The notes under the pieces were generated by a model. That model did not search any database. It was not told the DNA's origin and worked only from the letters and a program-made list of their open reading frames with translations. Made by a program: the position numbers and the translations under genes. From NCBI GenBank assembly GCA_009691645.1, contig SIAT01000006.1:1-26058 (forward strand): a DNA stretch of 26,058 bases, given 5' to 3'. The stretch is from Pedosphaera sp. Lineage in GTDB: Bacteria; Verrucomicrobiota; Verrucomicrobiia; Limisphaerales; SIAT01. Below are positions 15,345 to 22,964 of this stretch, one piece after another (position 1 is the first letter of the stretch; the number at the start of each line of letters is the position of its first letter).

Positions 15345-16681
15345 GGCCGCGCGGTTGAAGAATTGAACTGGGTCACCTTCGGGCCTTCGGGTTCTGGGAT
15401 GAACTCGCCAGCCAACTTGCGCGCTTCGGTGATTTGTTCGACGGTCATTTCCTTCGCCAACGCATCGCGGTACTCCCCAGCTTTTGTGTGACCCTGATTG
15501 GCGGCGAGGTGCAGCCATTTGTACGCCGTGCCGAGGTTCTTCTGCACGCTCGCGCCGTGGTAGTAGAAGAGGCCGAGACCGATCTGACCGACGGATAATC
15601 CCTGCACAGCGGCGCGCTGATACCATTCGAAGGCCAGTGTGAAATCCTGTTTCACGCCGTGACCTTTCTCGTACATCCAACCGAGTGTTGCCTGTGAGTA
15701 GGCATTGCCCTGTTCGGCGGCCTTGCGATACCACTCGGCGGCGCTGATGAAATCCTGCCGCACGCCGCGCCCATCGCGGTACATCGTCGCGAGATTGTTC
15801 TGCGCCATCGCATATCCAAGATCGGCAGCCTTGCGATACCAGTTCGCCGCCTCGACGAAATCGCGCCGCATGTCGCGACCGTTTTCAAGCATCCAACCGA
15901 GGCTGGTCATCGCGAACGCATTGCCGGCTTCGATGGCTTTCTTGTAACACTTCAGCGCTTCCATCTCGTCGCGCTGGACTCCTTCGCCGCGTTCGTGCAT
16001 CAAGCCGAGGTTGTGCCACGCGTGGTCGTTATTCTGTGCGGCGGCGAGGCGGAACCAACGCACGGCCTCGTTCGAATCCTGCGCCACGCCACGGCCTTCG
16101 CGGCAGAGCAGGCCGATGTTATTTTGCGCGAGGGCGTTGCCGGGCGTTTTGTAACCGGTGAGCGAGGAAGAGACCGGTTCCGCCGCGCGATGATACCACT
16201 TGGCGGCTTCGGCGTAGTCGCGTTTCACACCGAATCCATGCTCGCAGAGCCAGCCGAGATTGGTCTGCGCATGGGCGTTGCCTTGATCGGCGGCTTTGCG
16301 AAACCACTTGGCTGCCTCCGCATAATCCTGCGCCACACCGCGTCCATCGCGATAGAGCTGGCCGAGATTATTTTGCGCCATCGACTGGCCTTTCTGCGCG
16401 GCGAGTTTGTAAAGCCGAGCGGCCTCCTGCGGGTCGGTCGCCAGGCCTTTGCCGGTGTCGTAATGCCAAGCGAGATGCGTCTGCGCGAAGTAATCCCCTT
16501 CCGCGGCGCGCGTTTTGAGATCACTCAGTTTGACGTTGCCGGCCTGTCCAGTGCCGTTCGTGAGCGGAGGGGATTCGGGCGAATTGACGGAAGTGCAACC
16601 CGCGAGAAAGACAACCGCCAGCGCAGTCGCAATGCGGCCGAAACAGGTCGCGGATCGGGCCGTGGCTGGCGCAGGTTTCAT
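15341..16681 (-). CDS. Sel1-repeat (TPR-like) lipoprotein
   Basis: I start this 446-residue protein at the ATG at 16681 because a lipoprotein signal follows, ending in the lipobox LAGC (C29); the frame extends 22 codons further but would bury the signal. Residues about 60-397 are nine Sel1-like repeats of 36 residues with the pattern AQNNLG.LY.DGRGV.QD..EAA.W+.KAA.QG, a partial tenth, then a 40-residue tail. Sel1 repeats make an alpha-solenoid used to hold protein partners, often in envelope or regulatory roles. The third repeat carries an insertion of about 11 residues (PVSSSLTGYKT). The partner is unknown. The start codon lies 122 nt from divergent aroC, and the stop overlaps the DUF1080 stop. 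Confidence 0.92.
   Translation of the reverse strand: MKPAPATARSATCFGRIATALAVVFLAGCTSVNSPESPPLTNGTGQAGNVKLSDLKTRAAEGDYFAQTHLAWHYDTGKGLATDPQEAARLYKLAAQKGQSMAQNNLGQLYRDGRGVAQDYAEAAKWFRKAADQGNAHAQTNLGWLCEHGFGVKRDYAEAAKWYHRAAEPVSSSLTGYKTPGNALAQNNIGLLCREGRGVAQDSNEAVRWFRLAAAQNNDHAWHNLGLMHERGEGVQRDEMEALKCYKKAIEAGNAFAMTSLGWMLENGRDMRRDFVEAANWYRKAADLGYAMAQNNLATMYRDGRGVRQDFISAAEWYRKAAEQGNAYSQATLGWMYEKGHGVKQDFTLAFEWYQRAAVQGLSVGQIGLGLFYYHGASVQKNLGTAYKWLHLAANQGHTKAGEYRDALAKEMTVEQITEARKLAGEFIPEPEGPKVTQFNSSTARP
15491..16500 (-). repeat. Imperfect 108-bp tandem repeats encoding Sel1 units
   Basis: Nine units of about 108 bp lie head to tail inside the Sel1 gene. The best-conserved stretch per unit reads, on the plus strand, as variants of 'ttgcgataccactcggcggc' and 'cgcgccatcgcggta'. 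The units have diverged at DNA level, so this is an old internal duplication rather than a recent expansion. The unit coding residues near 150-175 is longer by about 11 codons. Confidence 0.8.
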
Positions 16682-16803
16682 CCGGTACGAAGCTACACGA
16701 ACCGCTTCGTCTGACAAGCGGGAGCTGTTCACCGCTTCTTCACACACACGCGCTCAATCGCGTGGTTTGACCTGCACCGCCATTTTTTGGCATCCTCCTA
16801 TGC
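16682..16803. promoter_or_regulatory. Divergent intergenic region between the Sel1 lipoprotein gene and aroC
   Basis: This 122-bp gap carries both promoters. For aroC, TTGACC (16767-16772) is a good -35 box, but the -10 position 18 bases later is only CATCCT. For the Sel1 gene on the minus strand, TTGTCA (16712-16717) is followed after 16 bases by TAGCTT (16690-16695). Both -10 candidates end 7-8 nt before the start codons. These are weak by-eye matches. Confidence 0.35.
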
Positions 16804-17886
16804 ATGGGCAACACCTTTGGCCACCTGTTCCGCATCACCACTTGGGGCGAATCGCACGGCGGCGCGGTCGGCGTGGTGGTGGACGGCTGCCCGCCGCGAC
16901 TCGCGCTCACCGAGGCCGACATCCAACCCGATCTCGATCGCCGGCGTCCCGGCCAGTCGCGCATCGTCACGCAGCGGAAGGAGACCGACACGGTCAAGAT
17001 TTTCTCCGGCACTTTCGAAGGCCGCACGCTCGGCACGCCGATTCTGATGTTCGTGCCGAACGAAGATCAACGTTCCGAGGCGTACAGCGAGATGGCGACG
17101 AAGTTCCGTCCTTCGCACGCGGACTTCACGTATCAGGCCAAGTACGGCATCCGTGCCTGGCCCGGCGGCGGCCGCACCAGCGCGCGCGAAACGGTTGGTC
17201 GAGTGGCTGCCGGCGCGGTTGCGAAGAAACTTTTACGCGAGCAGTTCGGCGTGGAAGTGCTGGCTTACGTGACGCAGGTCGAACGCGTCACCGCCGAGGT
17301 CGACCGCGAGAAGGTGCGTTTCAAGGACATCGAATCGAACATCATTCGCTGCCCCGACCAAGCCGCGGCGGAACGGATGATTGGCGTGATTGACCGCGTT
17401 CGCAAAGATGGCGACAGCGTGGGCGGAATTATCGAAGGCGTTGTGCGCGGCGTGCCCGTTGGCTGGGGCGAGCCGGTGTTTGACCGACTCGAGGCCGATC
17501 TCGCCAAAGCGATGCTCAGCCTGCCGGCGACGAAGGGTTTTGATATCGGGTCCGGTTTTGATGGCGTGACGCTGCGCGGCAGCGAGCACAACGACGTTTT
17601 CCGGATGAAGGGCGGCCGCGTGCGCACGCTCACGAACCGTTCCGGCGGCATCCAAGGCGGCATCTCGAACGGCGAGACCATTTACTTCCGTGTCGCTTTC
17701 AAGCCGACCGCAACCATCCTGCAGGAGCAGGACACCGTGAGCGCCGATGGGCGCAACGTGAAGCTCAAGGCCCGCGGCCGCCACGATCCGTGCGTGCTGC
17801 CGCGCGCGGTGCCGTTGGTCGAGTCGATGACCGCGCTCGTGCTCGCGGACCACGCGTTGCGCCATCGCGCGCAGAGCGGCAAATGA
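16804..17886 (+). CDS. aroC: Chorismate synthase
   Basis: This 360-residue protein is the last enzyme of the shikimate pathway. It converts 5-enolpyruvylshikimate 3-phosphate to chorismate using reduced FMN. MGNTFGHLFRITTWGESHGG holds the first family signature and the catalytic His18. RPSHADFTY carries the second catalytic His (H105). AWPGGGRTSARETVGRVAAGA is the FMN/substrate-binding signature, and GRHDPCVLPRAVPLVESM near the C-terminus is the third. Length and N-terminus are standard, so the ATG at 16804 is secure even though no Shine-Dalgarno precedes it. No NAD(P)H:FMN oxidoreductase domain is fused, so it is the monofunctional bacterial type. It is followed after 3 nt by an exported hydrolase. 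aroE of the same pathway lies 4 kb away on the other strand. Confidence 0.98.
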   Translation: MGNTFGHLFRITTWGESHGGAVGVVVDGCPPRLALTEADIQPDLDRRRPGQSRIVTQRKETDTVKIFSGTFEGRTLGTPILMFVPNEDQRSEAYSEMATKFRPSHADFTYQAKYGIRAWPGGGRTSARETVGRVAAGAVAKKLLREQFGVEVLAYVTQVERVTAEVDREKVRFKDIESNIIRCPDQAAAERMIGVIDRVRKDGDSVGGIIEGVVRGVPVGWGEPVFDRLEADLAKAMLSLPATKGFDIGSGFDGVTLRGSEHNDVFRMKGGRVRTLTNRSGGIQGGISNGETIYFRVAFKPTATILQEQDTVSADGRNVKLKARGRHDPCVLPRAVPLVESMTALVLADHALRHRAQSGK

Positions 17887-17889
17887 TTT

Positions 17890-19104
17890 ATGCGCACGTT
17901 CGTCTGCTTTTTTCTCCTACTCGCGAACTCCCTTTCCGCTGCGGAGACGGTCGATGCGCCGTCGTGGGATCTCGCGCTTCTTTCCAAAACGCCCGCCACA
18001 TTCGCCGCGACGAATCGCAGCACAGTGCCGGGGGTGAGATCTCTTTTTTATGAAGGATCGCGTTTCGATGGAAAGCCGACGCGTGTCTTCGCGTGGTACG
18101 GTGCGCCGACGAACACAACGAAGAAAATCCCCGCGATGGTGCTGGTGCACGGCGGCGGTGGCACGGCGTTCGAGGCGTGGGTGAAGCTCTGGGTTTCGCG
18201 CGGCTACGCCGCCATCGCGATGGATCTCTGCGGCAGCGTGCCGGTTGGAACCTACGGAAAATGGCAGCGTCACGAGCACGGTGGTCCTCCGGGTTGGGGC
18301 GGTTTCGACCAGATTGACCGCCCGCAATCCGACCAATGGACGTGGCAGGCGGTCGCCGACATCGCCCTCGCTCACTCGCTCATCCGCTCCTTTTCCGAGG
18401 TGGACGCCACGCGCGTCGGTGTCACGGGCATTTCGTGGGGTGGGTATCTCACGTGCATCGCTTCGGCGGTGGACACGCGGTTCCGTTTCGCCGCGCCCGT
18501 GTATGGCTGCGGTTTTCTCGGCGAGAATTCCACATGGCTCGGTACGTTTGAAAAGATGGGCGCGGAGAAGTCGGCCAAATGGCTCGACTGGTGGGATCCC
18601 TCCCACTATTTGAAACGAACCGCGATGCCGGTGCTTTGGGTGAACGGTAGCAACGATTTCGCTTACCCGATGGATTCCTGGCAGAAATCCTATCGAGCCA
18701 CGCAGGGGCCGGACACGCTCTGCCTGCGCATCCGAATGCCGCACGCGCACGGCGGTGCCGGTGAAAATCCGGCTGAGATACACGCCTTCGCCGAGAGTCT
18801 TTTTAATGGGGGCGCGCCACTGGCCAGACTGCTCAAGCAAGGTCGTGATGGGAAGAATGCGTGGGCCACGTTCGAATCGAAGTCGCCGATCGCCAAGGCA
18901 GAACTGAACTTCACGCGGGACACTGGCAAGTGGCAGCAACGGAAGTGGGAAACCGTGCCGGCCGCGCTCGATGCGAAGACGGGCCGCGCGAGCGCCACAC
19001 TGCCGGAAGGTGCGACGGTTTATTATCTGAACCTCTTCGACGAACGCGGCCTCGTCGTCAGCGCCGAGCACGAGGATCTGACCGTTCAGAATCCGTCGCG
19101 ATAG
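17890..19104 (+). CDS. Exported alpha/beta-hydrolase (acetyl-xylan esterase / dienelactone hydrolase-like)
   Basis: The 404-residue protein has a signal peptide (MRTFVCFFLLLANSLSA) and an alpha/beta-hydrolase core. The oxyanion region is in VLVHGGGGTAFEAW (86-99). The nucleophile elbow is GISWGGY with Ser182. The likely acid is D256 in VNGSNDFAYP, and the likely base is H285 or H287 in MPHAHGGAG. This layout fits the acetyl-xylan esterase/dienelactone-hydrolase-like and PhoPQ-activated-protein-like exported hydrolases. Residues about 310-404 form a C-terminal beta-rich extension (KSPIAKAELNFTRDTGKWQQ) that may be an accessory domain. It begins 3 nt after aroC, so it is probably co-transcribed although there is no metabolic link. 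The last 19 nt overlap the convergent amidohydrolase. The substrate is not known. Confidence 0.85.
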   Translation: MRTFVCFFLLLANSLSAAETVDAPSWDLALLSKTPATFAATNRSTVPGVRSLFYEGSRFDGKPTRVFAWYGAPTNTTKKIPAMVLVHGGGGTAFEAWVKLWVSRGYAAIAMDLCGSVPVGTYGKWQRHEHGGPPGWGGFDQIDRPQSDQWTWQAVADIALAHSLIRSFSEVDATRVGVTGISWGGYLTCIASAVDTRFRFAAPVYGCGFLGENSTWLGTFEKMGAEKSAKWLDWWDPSHYLKRTAMPVLWVNGSNDFAYPMDSWQKSYRATQGPDTLCLRIRMPHAHGGAGENPAEIHAFAESLFNGGAPLARLLKQGRDGKNAWATFESKSPIAKAELNFTRDTGKWQQRKWETVPAALDAKTGRASATLPEGATVYYLNLFDERGLVVSAEHEDLTVQNPSR

Positions 19105-20852
19105 ACGAGTTTTCCGTTCACGTAGGTGCGCAGCGCGCGCGTGGCGGCGATGCGTTCCTCGGCGCAGGTGAGTAGATCGGTGTCGAGCACGACGAGGTCG
19201 GCCAGCTTCCCGACTTCCAGCGTCCCCGTCTTGTCTTCGAGGAAAAGCAGCTTGGCATTGTTGGCAGTATAAAAACGCAGCGCCTGTTCGCGTGTGATCG
19301 CTTCCTCCGGATGCAGCCGGCCCTCGTGCCAGCGCGCCGTGCGCGTGATCGCCGTGGCGATGCCGAGAAATGGATTGTACGGATTGATGGCGTTCTCAGG
19401 AGAAATCTTCTGCATGTGATCCGAGCCGCCACCCACCACGACGCCCGCGGCGAAAAGGCTCTTCAACGGCTGGAACCAGCGGAGGCGCGCGTCACCGAAT
19501 TGCTTGGTGAGCGTGCGCGTGTCGAGGTGGAGCCACGCCGGCTGGATGTCCATCATCACGCCGAGCCGCGCCGCGATAGCCACGGCTTCCTGACTCTGGA
19601 AATTCGCGTGCGTGAGGCACGGCCGCGTGGCGCGCACGGGGAGCTCCTTGCTCAATTCCTCGTAAACCTCCAGCAACGCATGCACCGCGCCGTCGCCGAC
19701 GGAGTGAGCGGTGAATTGCAGACCCGACTCCACGGCCGTGCGCACCATCGGCCGCAGTCGTTCCTTCGGGATGAATAGCACGCCGTGATATTTGGGATCA
19801 GTGATGGCGTAGATGTCGCTCACGCCCCACGGCTCGCGCATGTACGCGCTACCGGTGAGCATACCGCCGTCGAGAAAGGTCTTGATGCCGATGACCCCCA
19901 GCCATTCGTCGCGTTCCTTGTGGAGCGGATGCGCCGCGACCTGTCGGATACGCTCCTGAATCTTTTCAATCGGACCGAGGTAGGAGACGTCCGCTGACGC
20001 GCGCACGCGCACGGTCAACTGCTTGCGGTCGCGCAGTTCCTTGTAAAGCGCGAGCGTGGCGTCGCTCGCCGCGCGGTCGCCGATGGTGGTGATGCCAACG
20101 GAATTGTAGGCGCGAAACAATTCGCGCAGCCGCTCGCGCCGTTCATCGTCCGTCGGCGTGCGTGCGCTGGATTTCGCCGGCACGAACCGCGTGCAGTTGC
20201 GCAGGATGCCGGTCGGCTCGCCGGTTTTCGGATCTTTCTCGATGAAGCCCGCGCCGCCGTCGCTCACCTTGAAGTCGCGGTCAATCTTGCTGAGGCGCAG
20301 CGCGAGGCTGTTCAGCGAGGCGTCGGGGCCGGTGCGGAAAACCACCGGATGAGCGGGCGCGGCGCGGTCGAGTTCGGCGCGTGTCGGATAACGCTGCTCG
20401 CGCAGCCGCGTGATGAAGACCTGCTGCACCACGATCCAGTCGCCCGCCGGCAGCGCCTTTGATCGCGCGGCGACGTAGTTGAGCACATCCTGAATCGTCT
20501 CCATCGGCGGCACGGGATGATCGAACTCCGTGAGACTCGCGCCAGCGGGGTGGGTGTGCGAGTCCATCAGGCCGGGGATGATCATGCGCCCGGCGAGGTT
20601 CAACATCTCGGTGCGCGGCCCTTTGAGTTTCGTTACCTCGGCGTCGGTGCCGATGGCGAGAATCCGGCCGTCGCCGATCGCGATGGCTTGATGGATGGAG
20701 AACTTCTCATCCACCGCCACGACTTTGCCGCTGTGCAAAATTAATTCAGCCGCTGCACCGTGAAGTTGGAAATTGCCAAGCCAACCGAGCAGCGTGAACA
20801 GCGCTGCGGTACGGACGAAGATTGAGATGCTTTTGGACGAATGAGGTTTCAT
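19086..20852 (-). CDS. Exported YtcJ-type amidohydrolase (amidohydrolase_3 family)
   Basis: I place the start at 20852, where ATG overlaps the prepilin-peptidase stop as ATGA and a signal peptide begins (ISIFVRTAALFTLLGWLGNF, residues 9-28); the frame is open 16 codons further upstream. The 588-residue product has AELILHSGKVVAVDEKF, then IIPGLMDSHTHPAG (H99, H101), TFLDGGMLTGSAYM (the usual position of the carboxylated or bridging residue region), TAHSVGDGAVH, LTHANFQ and GGGSDHMQ. It ends with the sandwich strands GTLEVGKLADLVVLDTDLL and TYVNGKLVYRDG. This is the large YtcJ-like group of metal-dependent amide or carbamate hydrolases, most without a known substrate. Its C-terminal codons overlap the convergent esterase gene by 19 nt. 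Confidence 0.9.
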   Translation of the reverse strand: MKPHSSKSISIFVRTAALFTLLGWLGNFQLHGAAAELILHSGKVVAVDEKFSIHQAIAIGDGRILAIGTDAEVTKLKGPRTEMLNLAGRMIIPGLMDSHTHPAGASLTEFDHPVPPMETIQDVLNYVAARSKALPAGDWIVVQQVFITRLREQRYPTRAELDRAAPAHPVVFRTGPDASLNSLALRLSKIDRDFKVSDGGAGFIEKDPKTGEPTGILRNCTRFVPAKSSARTPTDDERRERLRELFRAYNSVGITTIGDRAASDATLALYKELRDRKQLTVRVRASADVSYLGPIEKIQERIRQVAAHPLHKERDEWLGVIGIKTFLDGGMLTGSAYMREPWGVSDIYAITDPKYHGVLFIPKERLRPMVRTAVESGLQFTAHSVGDGAVHALLEVYEELSKELPVRATRPCLTHANFQSQEAVAIAARLGVMMDIQPAWLHLDTRTLTKQFGDARLRWFQPLKSLFAAGVVVGGGSDHMQKISPENAINPYNPFLGIATAITRTARWHEGRLHPEEAITREQALRFYTANNAKLLFLEDKTGTLEVGKLADLVVLDTDLLTCAEERIAATRALRTYVNGKLVYRDGF

Positions 20853-21964
20853 CGGATTGGTTGGAGTGGGTTCGGTTGCAGCCACCACAAGATTTCCCAC
20901 GCGTGGCCGCTGAAGAGCCAGATGACGGCGGCCAGAGCGATGTACGGGCCGTAGGGCAGCTTGGCCGACCAGTCGCGTTTGCCGATGGCGATAAGTGCGA
21001 CCCCTACAATCGCGCCAATCACAGCGCTGACGAGCAGCGAGAAGACCGCGGCCTGCCAGCCGAGAAACGCGCCGATGGCGGCCATGAACTTCACGTCGCC
21101 CAACCCCATCGCTTCGCGCGGGACCACGAGTTGGTCGGTCACGGCCTCCATCTGAGCGATGGTCGTGGGATCGAGTTTCTCGCCGCCGATGAAGAGCGTG
21201 TGCTGCGAGAGGCGCACCGGAACGTCCGAGTAGCAGCGGTCGATCAGTTCGAGATTCGTTGCGTGCAAGTGGATGGTGTCCGAGCCTCGGTAAAACAGTT
21301 CGCTGTAGGGGATCGTTTCAGTTGGCAACACGAGGCTGTCCTCGGTGAAATAAATGCGCGTGTCGGGCGGCAGTTCGATCTTCTGCCGGCCGAAGGCGAG
21401 TTTGCCCAGCAGCAGCACGGCATAAACAATGAGCGCACCGGTGCCGGCGCCGATGAGGCTCGATTTGAGCGCGCCGCCGATGGTTTCGGCGTTGTGCAGC
21501 ACGGGGATGGCCAGCGACACCACGACGCCCGCTGCGGTGCCGCCGAGCGTGATTTCGTCCGGAATGATGAAGTGCTCGAAATCGATGAACGTCGCGGCAA
21601 TTAGGCCCGCGAGTAGAAGACAGTACGCGGCGCCGATCAGACTCGTCTGTTGCCATGCGACGGCGTTGCCGAATTCATTCCACACCACCGCGAAAGCGAG
21701 GCCGGTGAGCAGTTCCACGAGGAAGTAGCGCACGGGGATCGGTGCGGCACATTTCGCGCAACGGCCGCGCAGCCAGAGCCACGTGATCAGCGGGAGGTTC
21801 AGATACCACGGGATGGTGAATTGGCACTGCGGGCAGTGCGACGGCGGATGCACCACGCTCATCCCGCGCGGCATCCGGTGGATGCAGACGTTCAGGAAGC
21901 TGCCGACCATCGCGCCGACGATGAAATAGACGGTGGTCCAGAAATGGAACGGCAGGCTAGCCAT
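20849..21964 (-). CDS. pilD: Prepilin peptidase (A24 family) with a large insertion before GxGD
   Basis: This polytopic enzyme cleaves and N-methylates type IV prepilins or type II secretion pseudopilins at the inner membrane. MVGSFLNVCIHRMPRGMSVV is the start of the methylase domain, and C44-P-Q-C47 with C69-A-K-C72 form the zinc site. The aspartyl-protease pair is D128 in FIDFEHFIIPDEIT and D290 in GLGDVK. The two are 162 residues apart, against about 65 in classical PilD enzymes. The extra segment (about 193-285, no hydrophobic helix) makes the protein 371 residues instead of about 250-290. I chose the ATG at 21964, overlapping the aroE stop by 8 nt; ATGs at 21970 and 21985 are possible. 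No pilin or secretin genes are adjacent. Confidence 0.92.
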   Translation of the reverse strand: MASLPFHFWTTVYFIVGAMVGSFLNVCIHRMPRGMSVVHPPSHCPQCQFTIPWYLNLPLITWLWLRGRCAKCAAPIPVRYFLVELLTGLAFAVVWNEFGNAVAWQQTSLIGAAYCLLLAGLIAATFIDFEHFIIPDEITLGGTAAGVVVSLAIPVLHNAETIGGALKSSLIGAGTGALIVYAVLLLGKLAFGRQKIELPPDTRIYFTEDSLVLPTETIPYSELFYRGSDTIHLHATNLELIDRCYSDVPVRLSQHTLFIGGEKLDPTTIAQMEAVTDQLVVPREAMGLGDVKFMAAIGAFLGWQAAVFSLLVSAVIGAIVGVALIAIGKRDWSAKLPYGPYIALAAVIWLFSGHAWEILWWLQPNPLQPIR

Positions 21965-22877
21965 ACACATTTTTCTCCAGCGCACGGCGCATCGCGTCGA
22001 TCGGTGCGGACCGGCCGCTCCAGATCTCCAGCGCTTTCGCGCCTTGATAGAGCAGCATTCCCAAGCCGTTGGCCGTGCGACAGCCAGCGGCTTTCGCAGC
22101 CTTGAGCAACGGCGTCTCTGCTGGCCGGTAAATCATGTCGTACACCGCGCCGGCCTTGTTCAAGGCGAACTGGCATTCATCGAGCGGCGAGCCATCGCCC
22201 GGTTTCAAGCCGAGCGAAGTGGCGTTCAAAATCAAATCCACCGTGTTCGAAGGATAACCGGCGGAAACCTTCACGGCGGGGAAACGCTGGCGGATTTCGG
22301 CGGCGACCTCTGCGGCTTTGCTTGCGGTGCGGTTGACGAGGAACAACTCCAACGCACCGTCGCTGGCGAGCTTGAGCGCGGCGGTGCGGCCCGCGCCACC
22401 GGCGCCGAGCAAGAGAATGCGCGCGCCTTGCGGCTCGATTTTCAAATCCTCACGCAGCGAGCGGGTGATGGCGTCAGCATCGGTATTGAAGCCGTGCGCG
22501 CGCATCTCGGCGGCATTTTCAGCAGGCAGTTCCGCGAGTGGACGCCACTGGCCTTGCGCGTCTTTTGCTTCGAAACGGACGGTGTTCACCGCGCCCCATT
22601 GCTGCGCGCTCGCATCGAGCGCGTCCATCATTTCGACCGCGAGCAGCTTGTGCGGCACGGTGAGATTCAGGCCGAGGAAACGCATCGCCTTTGCGCCGGT
22701 GATGGCGTCGCGCAATTCCTCCGGCCGCACTTCGCAGGCGAGGTAGCGCCAATCGAGATCGAGTGCGGCGATGCCGGCGTTCTGCATCGCGGGCGAGGCG
22801 GAGTGCTTGATGGGATGGCCGAAGACGGCGCAGTAGCGCGTCACCGCGCTGATGGGGTTGGCGTGAGCCTCAGGCAC
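21957..22877 (-). CDS. aroE: Shikimate dehydrogenase
   Basis: The 306-residue product reduces 3-dehydroshikimate to shikimate with NADPH. YCAVFGHPIKHSASPAMQN is the substrate-binding signature, NLTVPHK holds the catalytic lysine (K77), and GAVNTV follows. The Rossmann motif is GAGGAGRTAA (158-167), with the NADP phosphate clamp VNRTASK (181-187). The pathway Asp is probably D133 in GFNTDADA. It is slightly longer than usual (about 270-285) because of an N-terminal run of about 11 residues and a longer loop at about 103-128. The start is GTG at 22877; a second in-frame GTG at 22844 would remove the extra N-terminus and is a real alternative. It overlaps the prepilin-peptidase gene downstream, forming a three-gene operon. 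Confidence 0.96.
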   Translation of the reverse strand: MPEAHANPISAVTRYCAVFGHPIKHSASPAMQNAGIAALDLDWRYLACEVRPEELRDAITGAKAMRFLGLNLTVPHKLLAVEMMDALDASAQQWGAVNTVRFEAKDAQGQWRPLAELPAENAAEMRAHGFNTDADAITRSLREDLKIEPQGARILLLGAGGAGRTAALKLASDGALELFLVNRTASKAAEVAAEIRQRFPAVKVSAGYPSNTVDLILNATSLGLKPGDGSPLDECQFALNKAGAVYDMIYRPAETPLLKAAKAAGCRTANGLGMLLYQGAKALEIWSGRSAPIDAMRRALEKNVYG

Positions 22878-22964
22878 GCGCGAAAAGTAATGTTCCCCCT
22901 TTCAAGTTCCAAGTTCCAAGTTGGCCGGTGCGGAACCGCAGCCGTGTGGAGGGCAGGGGAGAAA
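22878..22964. other. Intergenic region between the M48 protease and aroE
   Basis: This 87-bp gap holds a short tandem repeat at 22903-22923 and a perfect 12-nt palindrome TGCGGAACCGCA at about 22928-22939. On the minus strand the repeat supplies TTGGAA hexamers, one of which (22907-22912) is 17 bases before TACTTT (22884-22889), a weak promoter candidate for aroE. There is no T-run after the palindrome, so a terminator for the M48 gene is not supported. Confidence 0.4.
22903..22923 (+). repeat. Three tandem copies of the heptamer CAAGTTC
   Basis: Positions 22903-22909 and 22910-22916 are identical CAAGTTC units and 22917-22923 is CAAGTTG, differing only in the last base. The minus strand reads as repeated CTTGGAA. 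It lies directly upstream of aroE, about 26 bases from its start codon. It may be a slipped-strand variable element or part of a wider dispersed repeat family; this window alone cannot tell. Confidence 0.8.

Noticed and set aside
16682..16747. Upstream start for the Sel1 lipoprotein
   Set aside because: A 22-residue polar lead before the lipobox signal is unlikely; the ATG at 16681 gives a standard 29-residue signal.
22928..22939. Palindrome TGCGGAACCGCA as a terminator for the M48 gene
   Set aside because: The stem is only five pairs with a two-base loop and no T-run follows on the minus strand.
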